DNA of 64,000 nucleotides from RGIG4034 sp045628945 (GTDB lineage Bacteria > Bacillota > Clostridia > Lachnospirales > Lachnospiraceae). The stretch spans positions 1-64,000 of the forward strand of contig JAZQQG010000046.1 of the NCBI GenBank assembly GCA_045628945.1, given 5' to 3'. Both the position numbers and the translations under genes were made by a program. The notes beneath the pieces were generated by a model. It was not told the DNA's origin, searched no databases, and saw only the letters and a program-made list of their open reading frames with translations. Below are positions 32,921 to 41,410 of this stretch, in pieces (the stretch's first letter is position 1; each line of letters opens with the position of its first letter).

Positions 32921-34703
32921 TTGACTCCTCATTTCCAATTACATCGTTTTTGTTCACGTATTTTACTGGAATGGTGTATTCCCATTCCCGATTACCATTC
33001 TCATCTTCACGAACCAACGCAAAACCCTGATCCAAATAAAAGTCTCGCACCATACCGTTTTTCGCAGTCGGATAATAGTAACCAATGATTTTGTCGATTC
33101 CATTTTTCTTACACGCTTGAACCAATGCATCCATCATCGCGTATTCCATATTGCGTTTCAACACGCGACAACTCATAAGCCATAACTCAACATGACAACA
33201 TGCTCCGTCTTTTCGTCCTATCACAACCGAAACCAATCCATTATCACCAAACTTATCCGACAAGCGCCCGCTCAAAGTGATATACTGTGGATTTTCAGCA
33301 ATTGCCTCGATTTCTGCTTGCGTATAGCGCTTCGTTGTAAGATTAAACTGATTGCTCTTATTTGTCAGCTGTGCAATGCGCGACATATAGAGTTCCTTAA
33401 ACGGTTCTATCACGCCCTTCATCTGCAGTGATAACAGATAATCACGATAGTCCGTAAAACTCGCTTCCAGTCTAGCTCTTTCCGCATTATCCTTGTACAT
33501 CTTATTTCGGCCCAGATCGTCTGCAGAGAGATTCGTTACCTCAAAGAAACCGCTTCTGTCAATTGTTTGAATATAATTTTGAGGAGCATCCAGATACGGA
33601 GCTCTAACACCCGGAAGCTGTGCAACAACAATCTCACGTTCCGCAGGATTGTCGTCCAAAAAGACCAAACTCTCCGGTAATAAACTAAGTTCCCTTGCAA
33701 TTGCAGCAAAATTACGATCCTTAGGTTCCCAATTTGCTTTTATTACAACAAAATCATCCGGCTTTAATACTCCATCCGGATGATTTAATCCGGCTATTGC
33801 ATTCTCCTCTTCATTTTTCGAATCAATATTTAATACGATTCCCAGATCCTTATGCGCCTTAATATACTGCTGGATTTCAGTATAAACCTGCCCTTCAGAC
33901 TCTTCCGGTCCGATTGCAAGATTATTTACTCCGTCGTCTCCAACGATTCCACCCCATAACGTATTATCCAGATCACAGACAAATCCCTTTTTGTTTTTAC
34001 CAAAAATAGACTTGATTATATTTGAAATATTAAACGACAGATACGGAATTGCAGACACATTCAACGCATATTTATACATATGCCAGTAGAAAGGTTCCTG
34101 CCATTTCTTTAAGCCATAATCTGCAGAAATATAATTAATATCACAAATATAGAAGTTATTATGCGTCTGCGCATAACGATAAAATTCTTGATTGATTCTA
34201 CTTAGAAAATTCGTCGCACCATGAATATCACTCGCATCTCGATTCCCTAACAGGCGATAGAATGGCATCTCAAAATTATTCTGAACAATTGGGCAACGAT
34301 AGGTCTGTGACAGGCGGTTCCACATCGCCACAAATCGGTCCACTTCCGCATGAAGTAGATTCTCTATCACATCCTCGCTATCCTGAATTGTCGGATAGGT
34401 TGTAATATTACGATTGGTTGTATGTACATAAATAATATCCGGTGCAAAGTCTTCTAACTCTGGATTCGGAAACATTGCATCTTGATAATAACGATTATAC
34501 TCAGACTCGTAGAATGACGGTTTGATTCCATAATCTAAGAGAAACAATTCCAAAATTTGTTTAATGTTACTGGTTGTTGATCCTCCCAAAATAGCAATCT
34601 TTTTCTCAATGAAAGAAGAACCACTTTCCAATAATACTCTTCTAATTTTCTTTTTATTAGCCAAAATGTAATCTGCATCAAATGGATACTGTAATTCTTT
34701 CAC
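32913..34703 (-). CDS. FkbH-like protein: HAD-superfamily phosphatase with N-terminal SGNH-like and C-terminal acyltransferase-like domains
   Basis: A 596-residue protein. Residues 1-~235 resemble an SGNH-like N-terminal region (IAILGGSTTSNI at 36-47). The FkbH HAD motif is clear at 241-252 (FVCDLDNTLWGG, Asp244/Asp246), followed by VFLDDNPAEREIV. Residues ~430-590 look GNAT-like. FkbH proteins take a three-carbon unit from 1,3-bisphosphoglycerate, remove phosphate and load glyceryl on an ACP. A GTG start (34703) overlaps the SDR gene's TGA, with GAGG upstream, so translation is coupled. It takes the position DltA holds in D-alanylation loci. Confidence 0.9.
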   Translation of the reverse strand: MKELQYPFDADYILANKKKIRRVLLESGSSFIEKKIAILGGSTTSNIKQILELFLLDYGIKPSFYESEYNRYYQDAMFPNPELEDFAPDIIYVHTTNRNITTYPTIQDSEDVIENLLHAEVDRFVAMWNRLSQTYRCPIVQNNFEMPFYRLLGNRDASDIHGATNFLSRINQEFYRYAQTHNNFYICDINYISADYGLKKWQEPFYWHMYKYALNVSAIPYLSFNISNIIKSIFGKNKKGFVCDLDNTLWGGIVGDDGVNNLAIGPEESEGQVYTEIQQYIKAHKDLGIVLNIDSKNEEENAIAGLNHPDGVLKPDDFVVIKANWEPKDRNFAAIARELSLLPESLVFLDDNPAEREIVVAQLPGVRAPYLDAPQNYIQTIDRSGFFEVTNLSADDLGRNKMYKDNAERARLEASFTDYRDYLLSLQMKGVIEPFKELYMSRIAQLTNKSNQFNLTTKRYTQAEIEAIAENPQYITLSGRLSDKFGDNGLVSVVIGRKDGACCHVELWLMSCRVLKRNMEYAMMDALVQACKKNGIDKIIGYYYPTAKNGMVRDFYLDQGFALVREDENGNREWEYTIPVKYVNKNDVIGNEESNE

Positions 34704-35428
34704 TCTTTGACCTCATGTTTAACTACAATATTCTGTCCTGTGAATTCATTTGCATCTTCAATCAACGGAAGAAGAGCTTCAACGGTCTCCTCAACAGAGA
34801 GGTTCACCCCTCCCGGCTGTTTTGCCGCATTTTGTTCAATAATAAGGCTCGGAATCTCCGAGAGAAACTTCGTTTCCATCATTTCCGGGGATATTCCATT
34901 AACTGTAATCCCTTTCTCAGCATATTCTACAGCCACCGCTTTCATTAGTCCCAAAAGAGCATACTTGACTGTTACATAGGAAGATTGATATTTAGGCGGT
35001 ATTCCATCTGTATATGCCGTTAGCATCAACACCACTTTTCCAAAATGTTTCTTAGTCATTTGTGGAATAATATATTCAAGCAACAGCGTTGCCGATCTGA
35101 CTGAAATGTTCCATCCTAAATCATAATTTGACCAAACATCTTTATGAAACTGCAAATTGTATGCCTTTGGAGCGGGCAAGTGTACAAAGTGTGTCGGAAC
35201 CAACTCTCTCTCTTTCAACATCTGAATAAATCTCTCTGTCTCCATCAAAGAGGAAAAGTCCGCCTGAATCGAAATAACATTGCGATATTGTGAAATCAAT
35301 GCATCCCACTCAGGATCCGGTGTTCTGTATTGAAGAATAATGGTTCCGAATTTCGCCGCCACCCTCTTTAATAAGCACTTACCAATATCAGAAGATGCTC
35401 CGGTTATTAGAAGTGTTCTATTATCCAT
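34700..35428 (-). CDS. Short-chain dehydrogenase/reductase
   Basis: A 242-residue NAD(P)-dependent oxidoreductase. The cofactor loop is LLITGASSDIGKCLL near the N-terminus and the catalytic YxxxK lies in SSYVTVKYALLG; GITVNGISPEMM follows. It lies between MaoC and FkbH genes in one operon, 10 bases after MaoC and overlapping FkbH by four. It may reduce or oxidise the carrier-bound hydroxyacyl group before transfer, working with the MaoC hydratase; the substrate is inference. Confidence 0.9.
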   Translation of the reverse strand: MDNRTLLITGASSDIGKCLLKRVAAKFGTIILQYRTPDPEWDALISQYRNVISIQADFSSLMETERFIQMLKERELVPTHFVHLPAPKAYNLQFHKDVWSNYDLGWNISVRSATLLLEYIIPQMTKKHFGKVVLMLTAYTDGIPPKYQSSYVTVKYALLGLMKAVAVEYAEKGITVNGISPEMMETKFLSEIPSLIIEQNAAKQPGGVNLSVEETVEALLPLIEDANEFTGQNIVVKHEVKE

Positions 35429-35438
35429 TTACAATCTC

Positions 35439-35855
35439 CTATTCAAGAAATCCGGTCGTCAACAATCCGCGTAAAACTTTTTTCCCTAATTGATTATGGA
35501 TTTCTACCTTCACGACCATCTGCTTTACTGACTCGTGTAATTCTTTTACAGTTCCAACAACCGTGAGACAATCTCCCACGTAAACCGGGGAGACAAACTT
35601 AGTCTCTACTTGCTGAATAATACAGTATTTGCCAGGCAAATATACCCCGCCCAGTTGTGAAATCAACGAGGCCGTAAGCATCCCATATACCACCTTGCCG
35701 CTAAAACCATAATTTCTTGCAAAATTCTCATCGGTATGAAGCAGATTCGTATCTCCTGATAATTCACAAAAGCTCTTCATTTTATCTTCTGTGATAGCAA
35801 CAGTAAACTGTTCCGTCTTCCCAATTTGCAATTGTTCGAAGGTGTATTCATTCAT
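35439..35855 (-). CDS. MaoC-like (R)-specific hydratase/dehydratase
   Basis: A 138-residue hot-dog-fold protein. The motif SGDTNLLHTDENFARNYGFS, then GKVVYGML, matches the catalytic Asp/His region of MaoC/(R)-enoyl hydratases. Start 35855 is chosen since GGGGA lies eight bases upstream; an in-frame ATG at 35870 has none. It is the first gene of the acylation operon, about 20 bases after the predicted transcription start. It probably hydrates or dehydrates a carrier-bound or CoA-bound acyl group. Confidence 0.88.
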   Translation of the reverse strand: MNEYTFEQLQIGKTEQFTVAITEDKMKSFCELSGDTNLLHTDENFARNYGFSGKVVYGMLTASLISQLGGVYLPGKYCIIQQVETKFVSPVYVGDCLTVVGTVKELHESVKQMVVKVEIHNQLGKKVLRGLLTTGFLE

Positions 35856-35881
35856 CGCATATTTCCCCATAATTAGTTGTA

Positions 35882-35910
35882 ATTATATCAAAAAAAGCCA
35901 ACAATATCCA
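35882..35910 (-). promoter_or_regulatory. Promoter of the acylation operon
   Basis: TGGATA (35910 to 35905), a 17-base spacer and a perfect TATAAT (35887 to 35882) on the reverse strand, about 27 bases before the MaoC start. Confidence 0.65.
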
Positions 35911-35952
35911 TAGATTATTCCAACAAAACTCTACATTCCTTCCTTGAATAGA

Positions 35953-35984
35953 CAAAAAGGCCACCCACATAACATGGGTGACCT
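35953..35984 (-). terminator. Terminator of glgC-glgD
   Basis: GGTCACCCATG...TGGGTGGCC hairpin on the reverse strand (35983-35959) followed by TTTTTG. It separates the glycogen genes from the acylation operon. Confidence 0.88.
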
Positions 35985-36004
35985 TTATAACCTTTTGATA
36001 ATCC

Positions 36005-37123
36005 TTACAGAATGTAACGATCTGCGTCGTTGGCCAGGATACGGATACCATCTTCGCCCTTCAGCACAGCGCCGGCATCAATCGTAGAATGGCTCTCGAT
36101 AATGCAGTTCTCGATTACCGCATTGTCGTTAATGTAGACATCGTTCAGGATGATACTGTTCTTAATGGTTACATTGTTGCCAACGTATACTTTTTTGAAC
36201 AGAACCGAACCCTCAACCGAACCGTTTACGATGGAACCGCTGGCTACCAGAGAGTTGCGAACCTTCGAGCCGACATTGTACTTGGCAGGAGGAAGGTCAT
36301 CCACCTTGGAGTAAATATCGGGATACTGATGGAAGAAGTAGTCGCGAATCTCAGGCTTTAAGAAGTCCATATTGGTCTCGAAGTAATCCTCTGCGGACGC
36401 AATATTGCGCCAGTAGTCGGTAATCTTATAACCATTGATCTGCTTAACATCCTTGTAACGAATCAGGATGTCTTTTACGAAATCATAGCGGTCTTCCTTG
36501 GCACTCTCCTCAATCAATTCGATGAGCTGACGACGACGAATGACATAGATACCGCAGGAAATCGTGTTATGCTTGGCAGCAATGGGCTTCTCCTCGAATT
36601 CAACGATACGACCGGCATCGTCCAACTTTAAGGTGCCGTAACGCTTCACATCAAAGTTCTCATCCACATCGCGGCATACAACGGTAACGTCTGCCTTCTT
36701 CTCGATGTGATCCTCCAGAAGCTTGTTGTAATCCATCTTATATACGCAGTCACCGGAAGCGATGATTACATAGGGCTCATGACTCTCCTTTAAGAAAGAT
36801 AAGTTCTGATAGATGGCATCTGCGGTTCCGCGATACCAGTTGCTGTTCTCGCTGGTAACGGCGGGAGTGAATACGAATAATCCACCCTGCTTACGTCCGA
36901 AATCCCACCACTTGGAGGAACTTAAATGCTCCGTTAAGCTGCGGGCATTATACTGGGTAAATACGGCAACCTTCTGCACATGCGAGTTGCTCATATTGCT
37001 CAGGGCAAAATCAATACTGCGGTAACTTCCGGCGATAGGCATTGCGGAGATCGCACGCTTAGCGGACAGTTCACGCATTCTGTGGTTATTACCACCTGCA
37101 AGAATAATACCGATTGCTCTCAT
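36005..37123 (-). CDS. glgD: Glucose-1-phosphate adenylyltransferase subunit GlgD
   Basis: A 372-residue homologue of GlgC that forms a mixed enzyme with it in Firmicutes. The N-terminal loop ILAGGNNHRMRELSAKRA is altered from the catalytic GGxGxRL form seen in GlgC, consistent with a mainly regulatory subunit. The C-terminal part shows left-handed beta-helix repeats (VYVGNNVTIKNSIILNDV). Its ATG overlaps the glgC stop by one base, so the two subunits are co-translated. Confidence 0.94.
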   Translation of the reverse strand: MRAIGIILAGGNNHRMRELSAKRAISAMPIAGSYRSIDFALSNMSNSHVQKVAVFTQYNARSLTEHLSSSKWWDFGRKQGGLFVFTPAVTSENSNWYRGTADAIYQNLSFLKESHEPYVIIASGDCVYKMDYNKLLEDHIEKKADVTVVCRDVDENFDVKRYGTLKLDDAGRIVEFEEKPIAAKHNTISCGIYVIRRRQLIELIEESAKEDRYDFVKDILIRYKDVKQINGYKITDYWRNIASAEDYFETNMDFLKPEIRDYFFHQYPDIYSKVDDLPPAKYNVGSKVRNSLVASGSIVNGSVEGSVLFKKVYVGNNVTIKNSIILNDVYINDNAVIENCIIESHSTIDAGAVLKGEDGIRILANDADRYIL

Positions 37124-38394
37124 TACTGATCCCCTCCCTTGATAATAGATTTACCGCTGGCAAGCCAGTTATTGGGATAATCCTCGGGAGTCGTCTCGCC
37201 AAAGATTACGGTATTCTTACCGACTGCTACATTGTCGGGGATAATCGACTTCTCACCGATACATACAAGGCCGTCGGTGTAGATTCTGGAGTCATATTCA
37301 CTGACAGCTTCCTCACCGGTACCGATGTTACAGTTCTTACCAACCACTACGTTCTCGGCGATAATAGCCTTATTCAGAACCGTTCCCGCACCGATTACGG
37401 TGTTGTTCATAATAATGGAGTCACGAACAACAGCGCCCTTTTCGATGGTAACATTGCATCCGATAACGGAGCTGTATACCTCACCGTAGATGGAACTTGC
37501 CTCACCGATAATACACTTCTCAACGGTGCTGTCCGCAGAAATGTACTGAGGAGGAAGTGCATCGGATTTCGTGTAGATCTTCCAATATTCCTCGTATAAG
37601 TTGAACTCGGGAACGATATCGATTAACTCCATATTCGCTTCCCAGTAAGAATGTAAGGTTCCTACATCCTTCCAGTATCCGTTGAATTCGTATGCATACA
37701 AAGCACATCCGTTGTCCTTGCAGTAAGGGATGATATGCTTACCAAAATCCAGATTCGGCTGCTCTGCCATTGCACGGAGGGAATCTCTTAACGTCTTCCA
37801 GTTGAAGATATAGATACCCATACTTGCAAGGTTGCCGTGAGGATTCTCCGGCTTCTCTTCAAATTCTACAATCTGACGCTTCTCGTCAGTAATAACGATA
37901 CCGAAACGCTTTGCCTCTTCAATCGGAACAGGCATCGCTGCAATGGTAACGTCCGCTTTGTTCTGCTTATGGAAATCCAGCATTACCTCATAGTCCATCT
38001 TGTAGATGTGGTCACCGGACAGAATCAGGACATAATCCGGATTAAAGCTGTCCATATAATCAATATTCTGGTAGATTGCATTCGCAGTACCGGTATACCA
38101 GTCCGTGTTCTCAATCTTCTCGTAAGGAGGCAATACGGTTACACCACCTACGTTACGGTCAAGATCCCAAGGAATACCGATTCCGATATGTGTATTTAAC
38201 TTCAGAGGCTGATACTGGGTCAGAACACCGACGGTATCCACTCCGGAGTTGATACAGTTACTTAAGGGGAAATCAATAATACGATATTTTCCACCAAAAG
38301 ATACTGCCGGCTTCGCCATCTTCGAAGTCAGGACGCCTAATCTGCTGCCTTGTCCACCGGCAAGAAGCATGGCGATCATCTCTTTCTTAATCAT
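37123..38394 (-). CDS. glgC: Glucose-1-phosphate adenylyltransferase catalytic subunit
   Basis: Makes ADP-glucose for glycogen synthesis. The 423-residue protein has the catalytic loop MLLAGGQGSRLGVLTSKMAK and KPAVSFGGKYRIIDFPLSN, LSGDHIYKMDY, VEFEEKPENPHG, and a C-terminal beta-helix (VVGKNCNIGTG). ATG 38394 is preferred, with AGGGAG eight bases upstream; the longer frame begins at a GTG nine bases earlier. First gene of glgC-glgD, from a promoter at 38459-38487. Confidence 0.97.
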   Translation of the reverse strand: MIKKEMIAMLLAGGQGSRLGVLTSKMAKPAVSFGGKYRIIDFPLSNCINSGVDTVGVLTQYQPLKLNTHIGIGIPWDLDRNVGGVTVLPPYEKIENTDWYTGTANAIYQNIDYMDSFNPDYVLILSGDHIYKMDYEVMLDFHKQNKADVTIAAMPVPIEEAKRFGIVITDEKRQIVEFEEKPENPHGNLASMGIYIFNWKTLRDSLRAMAEQPNLDFGKHIIPYCKDNGCALYAYEFNGYWKDVGTLHSYWEANMELIDIVPEFNLYEEYWKIYTKSDALPPQYISADSTVEKCIIGEASSIYGEVYSSVIGCNVTIEKGAVVRDSIIMNNTVIGAGTVLNKAIIAENVVVGKNCNIGTGEEAVSEYDSRIYTDGLVCIGEKSIIPDNVAVGKNTVIFGETTPEDYPNNWLASGKSIIKGGDQ

Positions 38395-38458
38395 TCTATT
38401 CACTCCCTTTTTTGTCTTTCATCATACACTCGCCCATAACAGAGTATACTGTTCAGTA

Positions 38459-38487
38459 ATTATAACACATCACTGTGCGAAAGTGAA
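38459..38487 (-). promoter_or_regulatory. Promoter of glgC-glgD
   Basis: TTCACT (38487 to 38482), 17-base spacer and perfect TATAAT (38464 to 38459) on the reverse strand. Confidence 0.7.
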
Positions 38488-38597
38488 TATTTTTACAAAA
38501 AAGAATCGAATTTTCGTAATTTTTTGTTAATATTTCACACAGCGCTTTTTCGGAAGATTCCGTCCCGAAAAGTGTTCCTTTTTACCTTATAAAAGAG

Positions 38598-38603
38598 TAT
38601 AAT
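38598..38603 (+). promoter_or_regulatory. Likely -10 box of murC
   Basis: A perfect TATAAT lies 56 bases before the murC start. No good -35 is seen at the normal distance. A hairpin (CTTTTTCGG/CCGAAAAG, about 38544-38572) lies just upstream and may be part of the control region. Confidence 0.5.
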
Positions 38604-38658
38604 ATTTCCTGGTTGTTCTTCGACCGCATTCTATGTCATATTTCAAAAGGATAATACC

Positions 38659-40038
38659 ATGTTCCGAATTGATTTCAATACACCTATCCATGTTCATTTC
38701 ATCGGTATCGGCGGTATCAGTATGAGCGGTCTGGCGGAGATTCTGCTGGACAAGGGCTTTACCGTATCGGGCTCGGATGCCCATGCCTCCGAACTGACCG
38801 ATGAATTAGAAGCCAAGGGTGCTCTTTTTAACGAGGGGCAGCGTGCTTCCAATATTACGGATGACATCGACCTTGTTGTCTATACCGCAGCCATTCGGGC
38901 CAATAACCCCGAATATGCGGAGGTCGTGAAGCGCGGACTTCCCATGCTGACCCGTGCCGAGTTGTTAGGGCAGTTAATGCAGAACTACGCGATGCCGATT
39001 GCCGTCAGCGGTACCCACGGCAAGACGACCACCACATCGATGCTCTCCGAGATTCTCTTAGCGGAACAGGTCGACCCTACCCTGTCCATCGGCGGAATTC
39101 TGAAGTCCATCAAGGGCAACATCCGCATCGGACATTCCCAATACTTTGTTACCGAAGCCTGCGAGTATACCAACAGCTTCTTAAGCTTCTATCCCCGCAT
39201 GGCTCTGATTCTGAATATCGAGGAGGATCATCTGGATTTCTTCAAGAATCTGGAGGACATCCGTGCTTCTTTCCGCAGATTCGCAGACTTATTACCGGCT
39301 GACGGTACCTTAATCATCAACCATGAGCTGGAACGCCTGCCGGAATTCCTTGAGGGCCTTGGCTGCAAGGTGGTCACCTTCGGTTGTACGGAAGGCTCCG
39401 ATTATCGCATCGGAGAAGTAACCTTCGATGAGATGGGTTGCGGACAGTTCACTCTTACCATGCCGAACGACCGTAGCATCCGTCTGGCCCTGAAGACTCC
39501 CGGTATTCACAACTGTATGAATGCCGCAGCCGCTGCTGCCACTGCGGATTTACTCGGTGTTTCCTCGGAAAATATCATTCGTGCACTGAATGATTTTACC
39601 GGTGCCGATCGTCGTTTTGAATACAAAGGCAAAATCGGTGAGGTTACCATCGTGGATGATTACGCACATCATCCGACGGAGATCACTTCCGCTCTGACTG
39701 CCGCACAGAAGATTCGTCACAACACGCTGTGGACGGTATTCCAGCCCCATACCTATACCCGTACCAAAGCGCTCTTCGGCGATTTCGTGGAAGCACTTTC
39801 CCTGTCGGATAAGGTTGTTATGGCACCCATCTATCCGGCCCGCGAAACCGACACCCTCGGAATGGATTCGAAGCTCATCGCCGATGCCCTGGAAGCCAAG
39901 GGTGTAACCGCTTATTCTTTTCCGACCTTCGATGAGATTGAGAACTTCCTGCTCTTAAATTGTGTGCCCGGCGACATGATTATCACCATGGGCGCAGGCG
40001 ATGTGGTTCGCATCGGAGAAAAATTACTTGGAAAATAA
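38659..40038 (+). CDS. murC: UDP-N-acetylmuramate--L-alanine ligase
   Basis: Adds L-alanine to UDP-MurNAc in peptidoglycan precursor synthesis. The 459-residue protein shows FIGIGGISMSGLAEILL at the N-terminus, the ATP loop SGTHGKTTTTSML, EACEYTNSFLSF, and DDYAHHPTEI. The start at 38659 has an AAAAGGAT site. It is a single gene divergent from glgC and ends in a hairpin at 40042-40089, before the replication genes. Confidence 0.98.
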   Translation: MFRIDFNTPIHVHFIGIGGISMSGLAEILLDKGFTVSGSDAHASELTDELEAKGALFNEGQRASNITDDIDLVVYTAAIRANNPEYAEVVKRGLPMLTRAELLGQLMQNYAMPIAVSGTHGKTTTTSMLSEILLAEQVDPTLSIGGILKSIKGNIRIGHSQYFVTEACEYTNSFLSFYPRMALILNIEEDHLDFFKNLEDIRASFRRFADLLPADGTLIINHELERLPEFLEGLGCKVVTFGCTEGSDYRIGEVTFDEMGCGQFTLTMPNDRSIRLALKTPGIHNCMNAAAAAATADLLGVSSENIIRALNDFTGADRRFEYKGKIGEVTIVDDYAHHPTEITSALTAAQKIRHNTLWTVFQPHTYTRTKALFGDFVEALSLSDKVVMAPIYPARETDTLGMDSKLIADALEAKGVTAYSFPTFDEIENFLLLNCVPGDMIITMGAGDVVRIGEKLLGK

Positions 40039-40041
40039 GTT

Positions 40042-40089
40042 ATCCACATTCTCATTTTGCAATATCCACGATGGGAATGTGGATTTTTC
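40042..40089 (+). terminator. Terminator of murC
   Basis: ATCCACATTC (40042-40051) pairs perfectly with GAATGTGGAT (40075-40084), followed by TTTTC. Its arms also contain two DnaA-box-like words, so pairing and DnaA binding overlap here. A second hairpin, AGTGCCG/CGGCACT (40111-40130), follows without a T-run. Confidence 0.7.
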
Positions 40090-40160
40090 ATTCCGATAGC
40101 GGATGAGCAAAGTGCCGTCTTTTCGGCACTTCTGCCCCTTGTAAAAAAGGACGTGCGAAG

Positions 40161-40187
40161 ATATCCACCTAATCCACATTATCCACA
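40161..40187 (+). repeat. Three tandem DnaA-box-like 9-mers upstream of the DnaD-domain gene
   Basis: ATATCCACC, TAATCCACA and TTATCCACA lie end to end (40161-40169, 40170-40178, 40179-40187). The last is a perfect DnaA box and the middle has one mismatch. Another perfect box, TTATCCACA, is at 40040-40048, with weaker words at 40062-40070 (ATATCCACG) and 40078-40086 (reverse strand AAATCCACA). Confidence 0.7.
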
Positions 40188-40252
40188 TTGAAATGCGGAC
40201 TTTTTACCGTCAAAATGTGAATTACTTTGTTGTATACAGAGGGGTTTTCGGG

Positions 40253-40261
40253 TGCTATAAT
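40253..40261 (+). promoter_or_regulatory. Extended -10 promoter of the dnaD-like operon
   Basis: TGC-TATAAT is an extended -10 element 33 bases before the start at 40295. No good -35 is visible. The DnaA-box repeats end 65 bases upstream of it. Confidence 0.65.
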
Positions 40262-40294
40262 CACAAATGCCTAAAAGGGGGTATTTGTGTAATT

Positions 40295-41395
40295 ATGAGT
40301 TCTCTTCGTTTATCCAAGAATACAAAATCGACGACAACGGTGATTCATAACACCTTCATCGATGAATATATGACGGATGCCAATGATGCGCAGCTGAAGG
40401 TCTATCTGTACCTGACGCGCGTCATCAATGCGAATCAGGCTGTCAGTGTGCCTGAAATTGCCGACCGTTTCAACCATACCGAGCGTGATGTCATGCGTTC
40501 CCTGAAGTATTGGGAGAAGAAGGGTCTGATGGCATTGGATTATGACGACAACAAGAATCTGGTAGGCGTCGAGCTGATTGACCCGTCTACCGTAAATCTG
40601 CTCGCTACCGGTGCGTCTGTACTTCCCGCTGCCAAGCGTGAGGTTGCTGCCGCTGCCGTATCCGATTCCACGCCGACCTATACGGTTCCCGCTGTTCCCG
40701 CGAAGCCTTCCTATTCCGCTGAGGATCTGAAGTCCTTCCGTGAGAATCCCGAGACCGGTGAGATTCTCTTCGTTACCGAGCAGTACCTGAAGAAACCTCT
40801 TACGGTTGCCGACGTAAAGTCCATTATGTACATGAACCGCGAGCTTCATTTCAATGCGGATCTGATTGATTACCTGATTCAGTACTGCGTAAGCCATGAC
40901 AAAAAAGAACTTCGCGACATCGTCAAGATTGCTGCGACCTGGATGGAGGCCGGCATTAAGAATACGAAGGATGCCAAGAAGTACGCTTCTGCCGCAGACG
41001 AGAACTATGGCAAGATCATGAAAGCATTGGGAAGAGATTCCTATCCCACGACCTACGAACTGGATTTCATTCGCCGTTGGACCAAAGAATACGGCTTCGG
41101 CGAGGAGATGATTGTAGAGGCCTGCAATCGTGCTTCTCTCTCCACCGGAGTTCATCGTTTTGAATACACCGACGGAATTCTGCACAACTGGCTTACCGCC
41201 GGCGTTCGCACTCCGGATGCCATTGCAAAGGCCGAAAGTGCCTTCCGTCCCCGTAAAAATGCAAGCAACGGTTCTGCCGCCTCCGGTACTTCCGCTGCAG
41301 GTTCCGGACATAAGGGAAGCACTTCCTCTTTTACCGGATTCCATCAGAACGACTATGATTTCAGCAAATTAGAGGAAGAGATCCTCTGCAACTAA
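40295..41395 (+). CDS. DnaD-domain replication protein
   Basis: A 366-residue protein resembling the DnaD/DnaB primosome family of Firmicutes. The N-terminal part is a winged helix (QLKVYLYLTRVINANQAVSV, then PEIADRFNHTERDVMRSLKY). An Ala/Pro-rich linker follows, then a DnaD-like helical domain with the YxxxN/IxxxW-type end (GVHRFEYTDGILHNWLTAGV). The start at 40295 is preferred to 40193, though its AAAAGGGGG site is somewhat distant. It precedes the helicase loader by 15 bases; together they should load DnaC-type helicase at origins or restarted forks. Confidence 0.88.
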   Translation: MSSLRLSKNTKSTTTVIHNTFIDEYMTDANDAQLKVYLYLTRVINANQAVSVPEIADRFNHTERDVMRSLKYWEKKGLMALDYDDNKNLVGVELIDPSTVNLLATGASVLPAAKREVAAAAVSDSTPTYTVPAVPAKPSYSAEDLKSFRENPETGEILFVTEQYLKKPLTVADVKSIMYMNRELHFNADLIDYLIQYCVSHDKKELRDIVKIAATWMEAGIKNTKDAKKYASAADENYGKIMKALGRDSYPTTYELDFIRRWTKEYGFGEEMIVEACNRASLSTGVHRFEYTDGILHNWLTAGVRTPDAIAKAESAFRPRKNASNGSAASGTSAAGSGHKGSTSSFTGFHQNDYDFSKLEEEILCN

Positions 41396-41410
41396 CAACA
41401 GGAGATTCCC

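Noticed and set aside
40040..40187. The DnaA boxes as a chromosomal origin
   Set aside because: There is no dnaA/dnaN gene nearby and no obvious A+T-rich unwinding region; two of the boxes are arms of a terminator hairpin.
40310..41344. Long reverse-strand open frame over the DnaD gene (344 codons)
   Set aside because: It lacks a ribosome site and any recognisable domain, and the forward frame has clear winged-helix and DnaD features.
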